Shown: piece by piece, positions 36,366 to 47,893 of the stretch
Layout: every line of letters begins with the position of its first letter
Numbering within the stretch: position 1 is the first letter of the stretch
NCBI GenBank assembly: GCA_025174535.1
Contig: JALBUN010000019.1
Span: 62,001 to 126,000, forward strand
Reading direction: 5' to 3'
Length of the DNA stretch: 64,000 nucleotides
Source of the DNA: Cantharellus purpuraceus
Lineage: Eukaryota > Basidiomycota > Agaricomycetes > Cantharellales > Hydnaceae
Translations under genes and position numbers: made by a program
Notes under the pieces: generated by a model
The model's database searches: none
What the model was told of the DNA's origin: nothing
The model's input: the letters and a program-made list of their open reading frames with translations, nothing else

Positions 36366-37195
36366 CAAGAATCTATTCAAGTACTATTACAACCTATTGG
36401 AATAAGAAGGGGGAGTTTTATGATAAGGAAAAGTTGTGAAAAGTTTGGGGATTTTTGGTTAAGGGATGAGGAGGTGATTTTCGATTTTATCTTGTGAGCC
36501 ATCCTTTCATTCTATGGGGGTGGCTACTACTCAAAAAGGGAGGTATTATGATGATTTTCATTTGTCATAAATCTCAAACTAAACGGGTAAAAACTCCTTT
36601 CTCTATAAAAAGTTTTTCCCTATGACATCACATATTACAATTTACAGTATCATTTATTTCTTCATTAGTTTCAACATCATTTATGACATGTTTTACATGT
36701 GATTATTAAAATGTATATTATGTGTGTAGCTATGCACCATAATCACATTGGATTCACTATTCTGAATCCCTTCCAAGCTGCAAACAAACAGCTTGTATCA
36801 ATTTTCTGTCATTCCTGGAATAACTCCTAAACCACCCATTAGATTTGAAATCTTTTGCATATCCCATTAATATATTGCATCATCTATTTCCATCTCAAAT
36901 TACGAATGATTTGGATCATTACATCCATTTCTATTAAGCAAACACTTTGTCAAAGTGTTGCTGTTCCCACTTCTGCTCAAAATTTTTTCAGAACTCCCAG
37001 TTCTTAACCGAATCACCTGAAACTTGGTGACTGCATTCCATTCGAATACATCTAACATACAACTGCACATACACCATCCTCTGCACCCAAATCATACTTC
37101 CATTCAATTTCTACTCAGCATCCACCCCTCTCTCTTCCTCATACACATCACACCCCTCCATATCTTTTCCTAACAAAATCATTCTGCACTTCATG
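36366..37195. repeat. AT-rich insertion within the Gyp-H integrase region
   Basis: Between a YWWPGMTTNVKS segment (36318-36365) and CTKCQMNKDST (37197 onward), parts of one integrase zinc-binding domain, lie about 0.8 kb of AT-rich noncoding DNA. It lacks the dense inverted repeats of its surroundings and has a CTATAAAAAG box near 36603. Probably an inserted LTR-like element; its exact ends and duplication are not resolved. Confidence 0.45.
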
Positions 37196-38325
37196 CACAA
37201 AGTGCCAAATGAATAAAGACAGTACAAAGAAACCTACAGGGCTTCTTCATAGCTTGCCAGTACTGGCAATTGATAGGTATGGACTTTATGGGTCCATTAC
37301 CAAAATCAAATGACTATGACTACCTACTGATAGTCATAGATTGCTTCATGTCACAGGTACATATAATACCTATGAACACATGTGTAACAGCAAAAGGAGT
37401 AGCATGGCTATTCCTTAAAGAAGTTGTGTGCCTTCATGGTGTACCAGACTCGATTGTGTCTGATCAAGATTCAAAATTCACATCTATCTTTTGGTGTGAA
37501 CTACAGCAGATAATGGGAGTGAAACTCCTCATGTCCACAGTGTTCCATCTGCAAACAGATGGAGTGATGGAATGAGTGAATCGTTCCATTGGCCAAATAC
37601 TTTGTACCGTTGTACAAAGTGATCAGAAAGATTGGGCACACAAGTGTCCAATGGTAGAGTTTGCGCTAAACTCCAACATAAGCTCAACAATGGTGTTTAC
37701 TCCATTTGAGCTTAACCACAGGTATATGCCTAGAATAGGCATGCCCATTAACAATGACTCCAAGTTCAAGGGTGTCAAATGATTCACACAGCAGGCTCAA
37801 ATGAACCTGCTAGTGGCGCATGATGCGATTACAGAAAGTTGCATTGTTCAGACATTTTGTGCCAATAAGAAACGTCGGGAAGGTCCAACCTTCCAGAGAG
37901 GTGACAAAGTCTACCTCTCAATGAAAAACCTGACTCTACCTAAGGGTAGAACCAGCAAACTAGTGCCCAAGTATATCAGGCCCTATAAAATAATCAAAGC
38001 CCATAATAAAGCTTTGATGGTGACACTGGAACTGCCACCAGAACTGACTAGTAGGTGCATTACACCTATGTTCCATGTCAGTCTCATTCAACTGTATGTG
38101 CTGAATGATGAGGTGAGATTCCCAAAACAGGAACCAAAGTCATTTTACAACTTTGGAAACAATGATGAGCAGGAGTGGCTCATTGATGAAATCATTGCTC
38201 ATTGATGGATAAGTGATAAAGAACTTGAATTTCAAGTTCTATGGACATTGGGAGATGTCACCTGGGAACCTTACACATTGTGTAAGGACCTAGAAGCTCT
38301 AGACAATTATTTAGAACTTTGAGGG
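37196..38325 (+). pseudogene. Gyp-H integrase core and C-terminal region
   Basis: Encodes GMDFMGPLPKSNDYDYLLIV (first Asp), HGVPDSIVSDQDSKFTSIFW (second Asp) and FHLQTDGVME, then a TGA and VNRSIGQ (Glu). The C-terminal part has KVYLSMKNLTLPKGRTSKL, PMFHVSLIQLY and a chromodomain-like tail (FQVLWTLGDVTWEPY). Stops at 37573-37575, 37780 and 38203. Confidence 0.85.
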
Positions 38326-38459
38326 GTGATTCAAGTGTGAGAACTACCTCATAGATGGTAGTTCTCAGAGAGATGGAGCCCCAAAGATCTAAGGGGGCTC
38401 AAGGGGGAGAAGTGGAGCTACCAAGAATAAAGGTAGCTGCCAGCGGGATGTGACAAAGA

Positions 38460-41082
38460 GCTACCATCAATGATGGTAGCTCAGGACAAGCATCCAATGG
38501 AAGTTGAACAAACTTCCACAGCGGCAGCACCAGCAACAAGTACTGCAGATATGATCATGGTCATCAAGATGAGATGACCTGGAAAATTGGCAGATGGCAT
38601 GGTGGTGCTGCCATCCATCATCCTCATGGGTGCAACAAGTGCAATGCATATGTGTTGCACTTAATTGAGGGCCAAAATGGAGGCCGACCATATCTTTCCA
38701 TCACTTTGGTGGAAAGAGCATTAAGGGTCACATGGCCGTGACTTATATGTGACATCAAAGATGATGTCACGACACCTTATCATGAAGACTATGATAAGAT
38801 GTACAAGGATAACTCAGACCTGTTTGCGCAGGTCCAAGAACTTGAAGGACTTCTCAACAATGAGAAGTCCAAAGTAACTTGTCTCAGAGACAAGTTAAAA
38901 ACACTGAAGGAGGCTGCTGATAGAGCACCTCCTACATTCAAGACCAAGCTCACGATGGTGCACTTGGCCCCAGTAGCATCACTATCGCATGCTATGGCAG
39001 GCAAATCATTACCTGCCATTATGCCATCACAGCCCATGGCTTCATTGTCATGGGAAACAATTGATCTCACCAAAGAGGGTGATCTCCCAAGCAAATTGCC
39101 TTGGGTCAACCCTCAAGGGTTCAAGGGTCAAGATTGGGATGACACTGACCCAATCTGGGAAGGATACGACCATGATCATGGTCTCCTCCTGGCTAGCATC
39201 TCCAAGGGTGCTAAGCAACCGGGCAAACTCAAAGAGTTTGCCCTATCAGAAATCAAAGCTGAGATTGACCAGCTTCAAAAGGAATACATGGCTGGTGACA
39301 CCAGCCATACCTTAAAGGACCCAGTGTGCGAATTATTACAAATGCTGGGATGATTTTGGGCATGATCTCAAGCATGCCAATGTGGGAAAATCATTCTCCA
39401 AATGGGCACCGTGGTTCATGACTGCAGCTGACCCTCCCAGAGCAGTCACTGACCACCTGCTGCGACCTCTGGGCAGGTCCACCCCTATCAGGGCAGGCTG
39501 GTTTGGCATCTGCAATGCAGACACTCTGGGGTTTGTATTGCTCTGTAAAAAGGCATTGGCCATGCCATTCATGGAACAGACTGTACTGATGTGCAGAGTC
39601 ATCAAGAGAATGACTCTACTGGCTTGCATTGATAACGCAAGTCTATTGTCACTCTACCGACCACACCAGTAGACACACTTGCCCTCATACAGGGGTGGCA
39701 AGTAAACCCTAATGGGGTCCCCCCAGCCATCCGACAGGAGTCAGATGGTACTATCAACTTGTCCAATGTGGACATCTGGATGTGGCTACAAAAGGCCACT
39801 CCCAAGAAGGGTTCTTCTGTGTTTAAGAAGAACCTCTGGACTATGTTCCAGAATCCTGGCCACTGGGGATTATTGACCAGTGGTTAAAAGTTCTCACTAA
39901 CTCTTGGTAACACCTTTCACACTTCAGTCACTGGAGCATATGATTGGGGGAATTGCTCCCCCAAAGTGTTGATTATGGGGAGAAAGGGGTTAGGAGAGAG
40001 GGGGAACAGGAGCACATAGAAGGCTCAGGAGGTTGGGGGGGAGGTAGGAAAGTGAGGGGAAATGGTTAGGAGGGAAGAGGAGAAGCCCCTGTAAGCTCCA
40101 CACCCATCAGATTATTCTCCTATATTTCTTTTATATTTTATTTTGTCATTTTTCCCCTATTGGCTCCACCCCCATTTCATTTTTATCACAAGTTTCTTTC
40201 CCATGATTCACATGATTCAGGACTTTTATCACATCTTAGGACACATATCTTGTATAAAACACACCTAGCTGGATATGAAATGGACTAGAGAATTTGATCT
40301 CACTTGTTTCTGTTGTCTGTGTCTGAACTATTCATTTCTGGAATAACTCCAGAACCAACTCGAAATTCGTCAAACATTTGCAGATTCTTCTAGAGTATTG
40401 CAACATCTTTGAATCCCAGTTTTCTAAGCCTAAGCTCCACTTGTTTATTTTCTATTAAGGATTTACTCACATTTGAGTCATCTGCTCCTGATCCCTGCTC
40501 AAACTATCAATATCTAGATGAGGACTACACCAAATCTCATCAAACTTTGTACGAAGCTACTACCAAGATATATCTTCAATTAGACTATGCATACACCCAG
40601 TTCCCATCACTTCCTCTGTCACTATTTGAAATCTACTCTCCATACCCCCCCAGCAAGGCAAAATTTACAACACAAAGAATATACTGAATTAGAGCTTGCA
40701 CTCTGGTTTGGATGATTGGGAGGCATCACCCCCAATTGTGCTGCTATATTAGAGGAGTTTGCTAAATGCATCACCTCCAGAGCAGCATTTAACCAGCCTG
40801 CCAGGGTTGGTAAGTGGAAGCAGAAGACTCAGGGAATCTCCCAAGCAGCTCATAAAGCTGCTAAACGCTCTTGCTGAGCATTTAGGTCACAACCAACTGA
40901 ATCATGAACTTGATCAGGATGCTGCAGTAGCAATTGCATCCTCCTCATCCATTCAAGTGGATGAGGATACTGCAACTACATCAGAGACAACTGAGAGCCA
41001 TCCCCCTCTGGAGCCATATGAACAAGATGACCATATGGACATCAACTCATCAGAACAGCTTCATAAGGAGCTGTATGATTAA
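38460..41082 (+). pseudogene. Gyp-H third coding region, downstream of integrase
   Basis: Sense-strand remnant of unknown function. Parts: MYKDNSDLFAQVQELEGLLN (coiled coil, 38799), a charged region with TIDLTKEGDLPSKLPWVNP, WAPWFMTAADPP (39382 onward) with a hydrophobic patch, and a last block (40759-41082) with KLLNALAEHLGHNQ and an acidic end. Stops and a solo LTR (39967-40672) break it. No envelope-like signal peptide or fusion peptide was seen. The position matches third ORFs of other gypsy elements. Confidence 0.6.
39967..40672 (-). repeat. Cop-1 solo LTR, minus orientation
   Basis: Plus-strand ends TGTTGATTATGG and TTACAACA. Flanks are CAAAG at 39962-39966 and CAAAG at 40673-40677, a perfect 5-bp target duplication. 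Reverse complement matches the other Cop-1 LTRs. Confidence 0.85.
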
Positions 41083-41123
41083 AAGTACTGGATGAGATCG
41101 TGTCTCATTCAAAAAGGGGAGGG

Positions 41124-41385
41124 TGTAAGTACCCAAGGTACTTACTATAACATATAAGTATAATTATATATGCAGCATTCCCTTAAGGAATGCTGTCCTC
41201 TTGGTAGATATATGCACTCTATGGGTGCATATGTATAGTTATTATGTAAGCCAGTGGACCCAGTACACATGTGGGTCCACTTATAGTAGATAGAACTTAG
41301 TAACTACCACACTGTACAACACATTGCCCAACCAATACACTTGGTTGAGTTCTGTGCAATGGTGTGAACTAAGAAACCATTAACA
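41124..41385 (+). repeat. Gyp-H 3' LTR
   Basis: Follows the purine tract at 41111. Begins TGTAAGTACC and ends near TTAACA, where Gyp-Z copy F sequence begins. Contains perfect inverted repeats, for example GTAAGTACC/GGTACTTAC (41125-41145) and GTGGACCC/GGGTCCAC (about 41254-41280). No 5' partner is present, so the ends are inferred. Confidence 0.6.
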
Positions 41386-41865
41386 CATTATAATCATTTT
41401 CATTTTCATCTTTTTATACATTGCACTTCCTTTTTCCCCCTTGTCTGGCTCTGTCTCCAACTCATCGTCACTCTCTACATCTGACACCCAATCTTTCTCA
41501 TCCCCCATGTCCAAATCCTCATCCAGGGGGGCCATGAACTTCTGCAGTTGACGCAACTCAGCAGTCCACTGACCATTCAGAACCTCCTTCCATTTCATTG
41601 TCTTAACCAAATCAGCTAACAACCCCTCTGTTCACTGGAGGTGCTCTGACTGCAGGTTAACCAGCTGGATAAGCTGGCCCACAGTACTGTTGGGCATGGA
41701 GATGCACCCCATACCTGCCCCAGTCATTGCTTCCTGCGATCTGACACTGCTACCTCCAGCTGCCACAGCTCCTGTCTGTGTGCCACCTTTTGGTTGGATG
41801 ACCTCCTAATTCTTTCTCCACCCCTCCTTGCACCACTAGTCAGGGCTTGATGCTCTATGCCTCAT
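41386..41865 (-). pseudogene. Gyp-Z extra gene ORF2 fragment (copy F)
   Basis: Minus-strand homologue of ORF2: QLIWLVNLQSEHLQ, LVKTMKWKEVLNGQWTAEL, KFMAPLDEDLDMGDEKDW, with stops. At 41844-41842 it preserves the junction TGA followed by CTAGTGG. Truncated just upstream in the last codons of ORF1. Confidence 0.7.
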
Positions 41866-42282
41866 TCTCTATTTTGATCAATCATCACTTGTTTCATTGC
41901 CATTGATCATTATCAGCCTTCTATTCACACCAATCCTTTCATTATCTATTCCTCTCTCCAACATCTCTTCTAATAATACATCACACTGGTCTCTGGACAC
42001 AGAGGACTATCAAAAATATGCCAAGCTCCATGGGCATGTAAAGCCACCTCCATGTGCCAAAATACTTCCAAAACTCTTTCAGTGTCCAACATCTCCACCA
42101 TGTCTCTCTTATACCATTGGCGATCCCATATTCTTTCATGATTCTGTTGAACCATACACATTCCTTGGCATTTCACCTCTATATCACAACACAGATAAAA
42201 GAGTGGAACATGAGGTAGAGTTGCAGTCACCATCACTGACCTATCCTCCCACTTCAATCCGATTCAGATTACATCATGTCAG
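41866..42282 (+). other. unassigned sequence with an open frame
   Basis: A frame from 41897 begins with a hydrophobic stretch (PLIIISLLFTPILSLSIPL) and runs into the copy B LTR, so its end is artificial. No domain recognised. It may be part of a transposon or host gene broken by the insertion. Confidence 0.3.
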
Positions 42283-43367
42283 TGTTATGCACTGGGTCCA
42301 ATTGGGGATTGGAGCTTGTATTGGAGTTGGAGCAGGGATCAGGGTGCATCATGGGGGTCAGAATGGACTTGGCTTCAGCTTATGTGCTGTGCCCTCACTA
42401 ATACCTGTGTCTGATATTTCAGAGATGGAGTATGACTTAGACAGTTTGGATCAGATTTAGGAGCTAGGCATGATTTGATATTCAAACTGGGGAATGAAGT
42501 CCCCAGTTGTATAACTTAAATACATATTTGAAACCTAATAATAGTTACTCTGGTGATGGGTCTCTGAGGCCAATGGCCTTACATGAATATGTCCGAGTCT
42601 GACAGGGACGGATGTCCAGGTTCCTATGGTGATGCTGATGCATCAATTGGAACCGGAGGCAGATGAGCAAGATCAATGGTAACAATCAGACAGGCTAAAT
42701 GGAGATGTGATGGTTTCCTAATGGAGTATAGATTTCATGTGCATGGAGATCTGAGTGGATCAGATGGGGATCTGGGCATTAATGAATGATGCTTGTTCGG
42801 AATCATGTCAGTATACAATATTCTGATGTATATGAGATATACATCAGAATTTCAATGATACATAAAGCCAGGGAGTTACAATTTGGATATCTTAAAAGAT
42901 TTTGGATGTGTGAAATTTTCATAAATATAAACATATATTCTATATTTTAATAAACTTTAAAAGATAAGACATTCGGTTGAGATGAACATAATCATTTACA
43001 TGTACATAATAGGAATGTATGTATTAATATAATTGGTATTATATAGGGTATTTAGATATACAAATACCAGGTGGGGATTAAAGATAGTTCAAATTATGTT
43101 ATGAGTATTGTATAAGAAAGCATCAATGATATTTGGATGTTCCCTCAAGAGAGTTGCCACCACTAAATGGGAAAAAAACAATTATTTTTGAGAATTATGC
43201 CAAAATATCAAAATATGTTTTAATCTAGTATATTGTATAAAATTTGAGAATCATGTTGAAATATGAAAATAAGTTTGAATTGAAGTGTATTGTGTAAAAT
43301 TTGAGGAAAATAGGTTGTATATACATATTTGTTGTATTTCTGAACAAGCGTCAATATAGTCATAACA
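42283..43367. repeat. Gyp-Z copy B LTR, interrupted by a TIR element
   Basis: Starts TGTTATGCA, ends GTCATAACA. Without the 565-bp insertion at 42788-43352 it is 520 bp. Homologous to the LTRs at 32986 and 59655, with many CG changed to TG or CA. Confidence 0.82.
42788..43352 (-). mobile_element. 565-bp TIR element (MITE-like), copy 1
   Basis: Ends GATGCTTGTTC and GAACAAGCGTC. No coding capacity. Flanked by AAT on each side within the LTR (target TTAATGAATATAG), consistent with a 3-bp duplication. Reverse complement of 56695-57259 with the same length. Confidence 0.82.
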
Positions 43368-43527
43368 GTATCTCTCCATTGAGGCCAAGCCCTTGAGGCC
43401 TCATGTCCATGGATTGAATAGGTGAGATGGTTGGGTGCAGTTGAAGTTATACTGGGGGTCTGGAGACATATAAAAGGAGGGGCATGTTGAGGTCTTATCC
43501 TCAATGATGTTGAACCCTTTTGCAAGT

Positions 43528-45523
43528 ATGAGTGTGGCCGAGCTTGAGCAGTTGCTCCTGGCCCAATGGAAAGAAGAAGAAGAGGAGTGGAGATGGAAGG
43601 AGGAGGAGGAGGAATAGAGATGGAGAGAGGAGGAGGAGGAGGAATGGAGACAGAAGGAGGTGGAGGAGATGGAATGGAGATGGAAGGAGGAGGAGGAGGA
43701 ATGGAAACAGAAGGAGGAGGAGGAGGAATGGAAACGGAGAGAGGAGGAGGAGGAATGGAAATGGAGGCAGGCAAAGGAGGCAGAAAGGAAATGGAAGGAG
43801 AAAGAAGCAAAGGCAGAGTGAGCATGCAAGGTCAAGGAGCTTGCAGCCATGATGGAGACCACAAGGCTAAAGGAAGTGGAGGATCAGGCACATGAGCTAG
43901 AGGCTGCCATGGAGGTAGAGGAGGAGGTGACTGGGGCAGGGGCGACTAGTCACCCAGGGAGTCCAGGTGTGCCAATATAGGCATGGACCCCTGAGGTCAC
44001 CATTATCTCGGTCACATGGACGGAGTTGACCTGTCCAACAACTACCCCACCAGTAGACCTGCCAGTGCATTTACAACCACAGCCATTATTTATGGTGGGT
44101 GCGGCTGAAGAGGATGATGTGGCGGAGGTGGAGAGGGCAGAAGTGGAGGTGGATCCCAATGAGGACATGGAGCTTGACACAAATGCAGAGCCCAAGCTGG
44201 GTGTGGATGTCAGGATGGAGGCAGAGCCTGATCCTGTTGAGAAAAATATGGAAGTTCACCTTGCTAGGGGGAGTAGAATTCGAATAGGGATTGAGGGAGT
44301 GATGGGAGCTACATGTATGCATAATCAAATGGAAGATACAGTTAAATAGTATCTTTCTATGAAGTTCAAAAGGATTCGGTTGAGTCTTCATCTAGATATT
44401 GATAATTTGAGCAAGCAGCAGGAGCAGATGACTTGGATATGAGTAAATGCTCAATAGGAAAATAGCCAGTGATTGTATGGCTTCATAATTCAGGATTCAG
44501 ATAGAGTATGCAATATTATAATAGAATATGCAAAAGCTAGTAGAAATACATGTTCGTTCTGGAGGTATTCCAGATATGAATAGTTTAAACACATAGACAA
44601 GAATGATGAGAGATAATTACTCTGAATTGTTCAAGGGCAATACAAGCGTAATTTATACATGATAAGGGGCCTCATGAATGTAAAAGTCCTTTGTAAATGT
44701 TCTAGCCCAATGATAGAATGTGTGATGAAGTGATGATGGAGGGGATAGTCCATGATGAGGAGATGATGAAAATAAAAAATAATGGAATGTCTGAAATGGC
44801 CTGGAACTCACAGGGGCTTCCCCTGTTCCCTATAACATCCCTTTAACTGTTCCCTTTCACCCCCTTCACCCCTCCAAACCTCCTGAGCCTCCTATATGCT
44901 CCTGTCCCCCTGTCCTCCTTTTCTCCTTTCTCCCCAGAAGTCCAGCTCTATTTCCCCCAGAGGTAAGTCCAAAAATTCATATTGGACTCACTTCCAAATA
45001 ACAGATCCAACCTCAAATCATTATGAGGAGATGGTTTGGGTAGCTGCAGTTGAAGCTTGCAAATGGGCAGAGCTATATGCTGCTACCACAAAGAAGAATC
45101 TCAAGGTCACGGTTTTCTCATTCAAGGCATACCCGAGCGCTGATATAGAGAAGTGGGAGGTGGATCAGAGGGTCACATGGTGTAAAGCAGAGGATTGTGT
45201 AGTAGCAACTCGCAAGAAGGAGCTGTGTGTTGCTAGGTCAGCAATTCAACTTCACAAGTGTGAGATGGAGAAGGCTGCAGTGGAGCAGCAGGGCAAGGAG
45301 GAGGAGAGGGAGTACTTGGAGGCTGCATCAAAAAGGAGCAGACCTCCCAAGGCTCTGGCTTCAATGGAGCCATTCAGCAGTCCAGGCATAATATGTGACT
45401 TGTGTTGTGATGTGGGTGTGGAGTGTGTATGGCCCACTGATCCAACCTGCCACCTTCAGTCCTGTGATAGGGTGTAAAATCAATGGCAAGTTTGATCCCT
45501 AAAGTCAGAGCATCAAGCCCTGA
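43528..45523 (+). pseudogene. Gyp-Z extra gene ORF1, copy B
   Basis: Starts MSVAELEQLLLAQWKEEEEE. The coiled-coil repeat contains stops (e.g. near 43617), and PVDLPVHLQPQPLF and YEEMVWVAAVEACKWAELY follow. A Cop-1 solo LTR splits it at 44235-45003. The zinc-cluster half is damaged: CDLCCDVGVEC is kept, but after the fourth Cys a deletion removes the last cysteine pair (about 45465). It ends TGA CTG at 45521, the only copy where CTA is changed. Confidence 0.8.
44235..45003 (+). repeat. Cop-1 solo LTR inside copy B ORF1
   Basis: Starts TGTTGAGAAAA, ends CCAAATAACA. Flanks are GATCC at 44230-44234 and GATCC at 45004-45008. Removing it and one GATCC joins the ORF1 codons for AEPDP and TSNHYEEM in the order found in other copies. 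Confidence 0.88.
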
Positions 45524-45970
45524 CTGGTACAAGGAGGGGCAGGGAAAGAACCAGAAGGTCATCCAACCAAAAGGTGGTGGACGGAAATGGGTGCTGTGGC
45601 AGCTGGAGGTAGCAGTGTCAGATTGGAGGGAGCAATGACTGGGGCAGGTACAGGAGACGTCTCTGTGCCCAACAGCACTGTGGGCCAGCTTATCTGGCTG
45701 GTTAACCTGCAGTCAGAGCACCTCCAGCAAATGGAGGGGTTGTTAGTGGATTTAGTGAAGATGATGAAATGGAAGGAGGTTCTAGAGGGCTGGTGGACTG
45801 CTGAGTTGCATTGGCTGCGGAAGTTCATGGCCCCCCTGAATGAGGATTTGAACATGGGGGATGAGAAAGATTGGGTGTTGGATGTAGAGAGTGATGACAA
45901 GTCAGAGACGACATTGGAGATGGAGCCCAAGGTAGACAAGGGGAAGGGAACAAGGAAGCGCAATGTATAA
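45524..45970 (+). pseudogene. Gyp-Z extra gene ORF2, copy B
   Basis: Homologous to 27598-28035: QLIWLVNLQSEHLQQMEG, LLVDLVKMMKWKEVLEGW, KFMAPLNEDLNMGDEKDW, ending KGTRKRNV. The frame is open from 45587 to 45970, but upstream it is not continuous with ORF1. Confidence 0.7.
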
Positions 45971-46126
45971 TTAAAAAATGAAAATGAAAATGATTGTAAT
46001 GCTTCAGAATGGAGGGAAATGGGTTGAAGTGAGATTTTTTGGAGGTTGGGTAGACTTGTAATCTTCTTTGTGAATTTGTAATAAAACGATGATGTGGAAT
46101 AATATAATTAGAGTCAGTGATGGAAC

Positions 46127-46684
46127 TTAAAGATTCATAAGAGGACCAGGTTTGTCTGGATAAGTGGAGTGAAAATTGGAGATGGATTTGGATGCATGAT
46201 CGAGTTCGGATGTGGAGATCCATGAGGACTCTTCGTCGGTGCCTTCATATCCAGTCCATTTGACTAGGTACTGGAGCTTGCACTTGTACTGATGATCAAT
46301 CTTTGAGTCCAGGATCTTGGACATCTCATATTCATTATCTCCTTCAATGATGATCGGAGGAGGTGGGGATTGGGTGCAACCGGGGATCTCATTTGTAGTA
46401 GCAGGTTCAAGCATTGATATATGGAAGACCAGGTGAACTGCTTGGAAATGGTCAGGGAGGTGGAGGGTGAAGGACCTGCTGCCTGCATGAGCAATGACCT
46501 CATAAGGATCTAAGTATTTCTTGGAGAGTTTCTTCGATGGACGGGTGGTCTGGAAGTGTTCAGCCTTGATGAATACTTTGTCTCTGATTTGCAGGTCTGG
46601 AGCTGGGATGCAGCGTCGGTCTGCAGAGACTTGGTATTGTTTCTGGGCATCAGAGATGGTTTCTTGGAGATGTTGGTGTAGGGG
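46127..46684 (-). pseudogene. Gyp-Z copy B integrase C-terminal region and chromodomain
   Basis: Open stretch with HQHLQETISDAQKQYQVSAD, KLSKKYLDPYEVIAHAGSRS, HLVFHISMLEPATTNE and the chromodomain block KCKLQYLVKWTGYEG. At 46685 it is joined to unrelated plus-strand sequence, so most of pol is lost. Confidence 0.82.
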
Positions 46685-47121
46685 ATCAAATTTCAACCCT
46701 ACATTGAAGGGGAGAAAGTAGTAGCCATTACAGACCATGCAGCCCTCATCTGGAGTTGAACCTACCAAAATGTTAATTGGTGGTTATTAACTTGGGGAAC
46801 GGTATTTGCTGCGTACCCTGAATTAAAAATTGTACACCGAGCAGGACAGGTTCACTCCAATGTAGATCCTATTTCCAGACTCAGAAGGAATGTTCCATAT
46901 CAAGATGGGCCTTCTTCTGATGACTCCATTCCTACTATCCTGGACTTGGAACAGGATCCACTTGTGGATTTTTATTCTGATATCCCTCCTCACTTTGAAG
47001 CCAGAACTTCAATGTTAATGACTGCATATGAAGAAGAGAACCAGAGAATTCCACTGAACATGTATGCTTCTTCCATCCAAGCTAATACCAGCCTGGAAGA
47101 AGATTTCACCATTCCATACAT
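46685..47121 (+). pseudogene. RNase H fragment of a third gypsy family
   Basis: Plus frame encodes FQPYIEGEKVVAITDHAALIW, a stop, then LLTWGTVFAAYPELKIVHRAG and VHSNVDPISRLRRNV, the end of a gypsy RNase H, with an acidic tail. Cut at its right end by the Cop-1 LTR at 47122. Confidence 0.7.
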
Positions 47122-47893
47122 TGTTGAGAATAGTGTAAAATTGCCTTGCTGTGGGGGAGTGAAGAGTAGATGTTGAATAGTGACTGAGGTAGTGATGGGA
47201 CCTGGGTGTATGCATAGTCGAATGAAAGATACAGTTAAATAGTATCTTCCTACAAAATTTGAAGTGATTTGGTTGAGTCTTTGTCTAGATATTGATACTT
47301 TGAGCAAGCAGCAGGAGCAGACAACTCAGATATGAGTAAATGCTCAATAGAAAAGTAGCCAGTGGTCATATGGCTTCATAATTCAGGATTCAGATAGAGT
47401 ATGCAATATTCTGATAGAATATGCAAAATCTAGTGGAAATAAGGGTTATTTCTGGAGTTATTCCAAATACGAATAGTTTAAACACACAGACAGAATGGGT
47501 GAGAGATAATTACTCTGAATTGTTCAAGGGCAATACAAGCGTAATTTATACATGGTAAGGGGCCTCATGTATGTAAAAGTCCCTCGTAAATATTCTAGGC
47601 CAATGATAGAGTATGTGATGGAGGAATGATGTGGGGAATTGTCCATGATGCAAAAATGATGAAATAAAATGTAAGAAAGTGTCTGGGCAGTTCTAGAACT
47701 CACAGGGGCTTCTCCTATTCCCTATACCATCCCTATAATCATCTCCACTTGTCCCCTTCTCCCCTCTGATCCCCCTGAGCCTTCTTTGTGCTCCTGTCCC
47801 CCTATCCCCTTTATCCCTCTTCTCCCATGATTCTGGCTCAATTGCTCATGAAGTAGGTCCAAAGTGAGTTAATGGACTCACTCCCCAATAACA
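47122..47893 (-). repeat. Cop-1 3' LTR
   Basis: Plus-strand ends TGTTGAGAATAG and CCCAATAACA. On the minus strand it follows the copia RNase H stop and a purine tract (TGAGGGGGCA), as expected for the 3' LTR of a minus-strand element. 772 bp. Confidence 0.85.

Larger units (their letters stand above)
33556..41385 (+). mobile_element. Gyp-H, decayed Ty3/gypsy element rich in short inverted repeats
   Basis: Plus-strand remains of RT, RNase H, integrase and a third coding region run from 33556 to a polypurine tract (AAAAAGGGGAGGG, 41111-41123) and a 262-bp LTR-like end (TGTAAGT...TAACA). Gag and the 5' LTR are not in the window. It is interrupted by Cop-1 solo LTRs at 34411-35161 and 39967-40672 and by an AT-rich insertion near 36370-37190. 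Perfect 8-12 bp inverted repeats with loops of 1-10 nt occur every few tens of bases across coding and LTR sequence, a feature absent from Gyp-Z and Cop-1. Confidence 0.85.
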
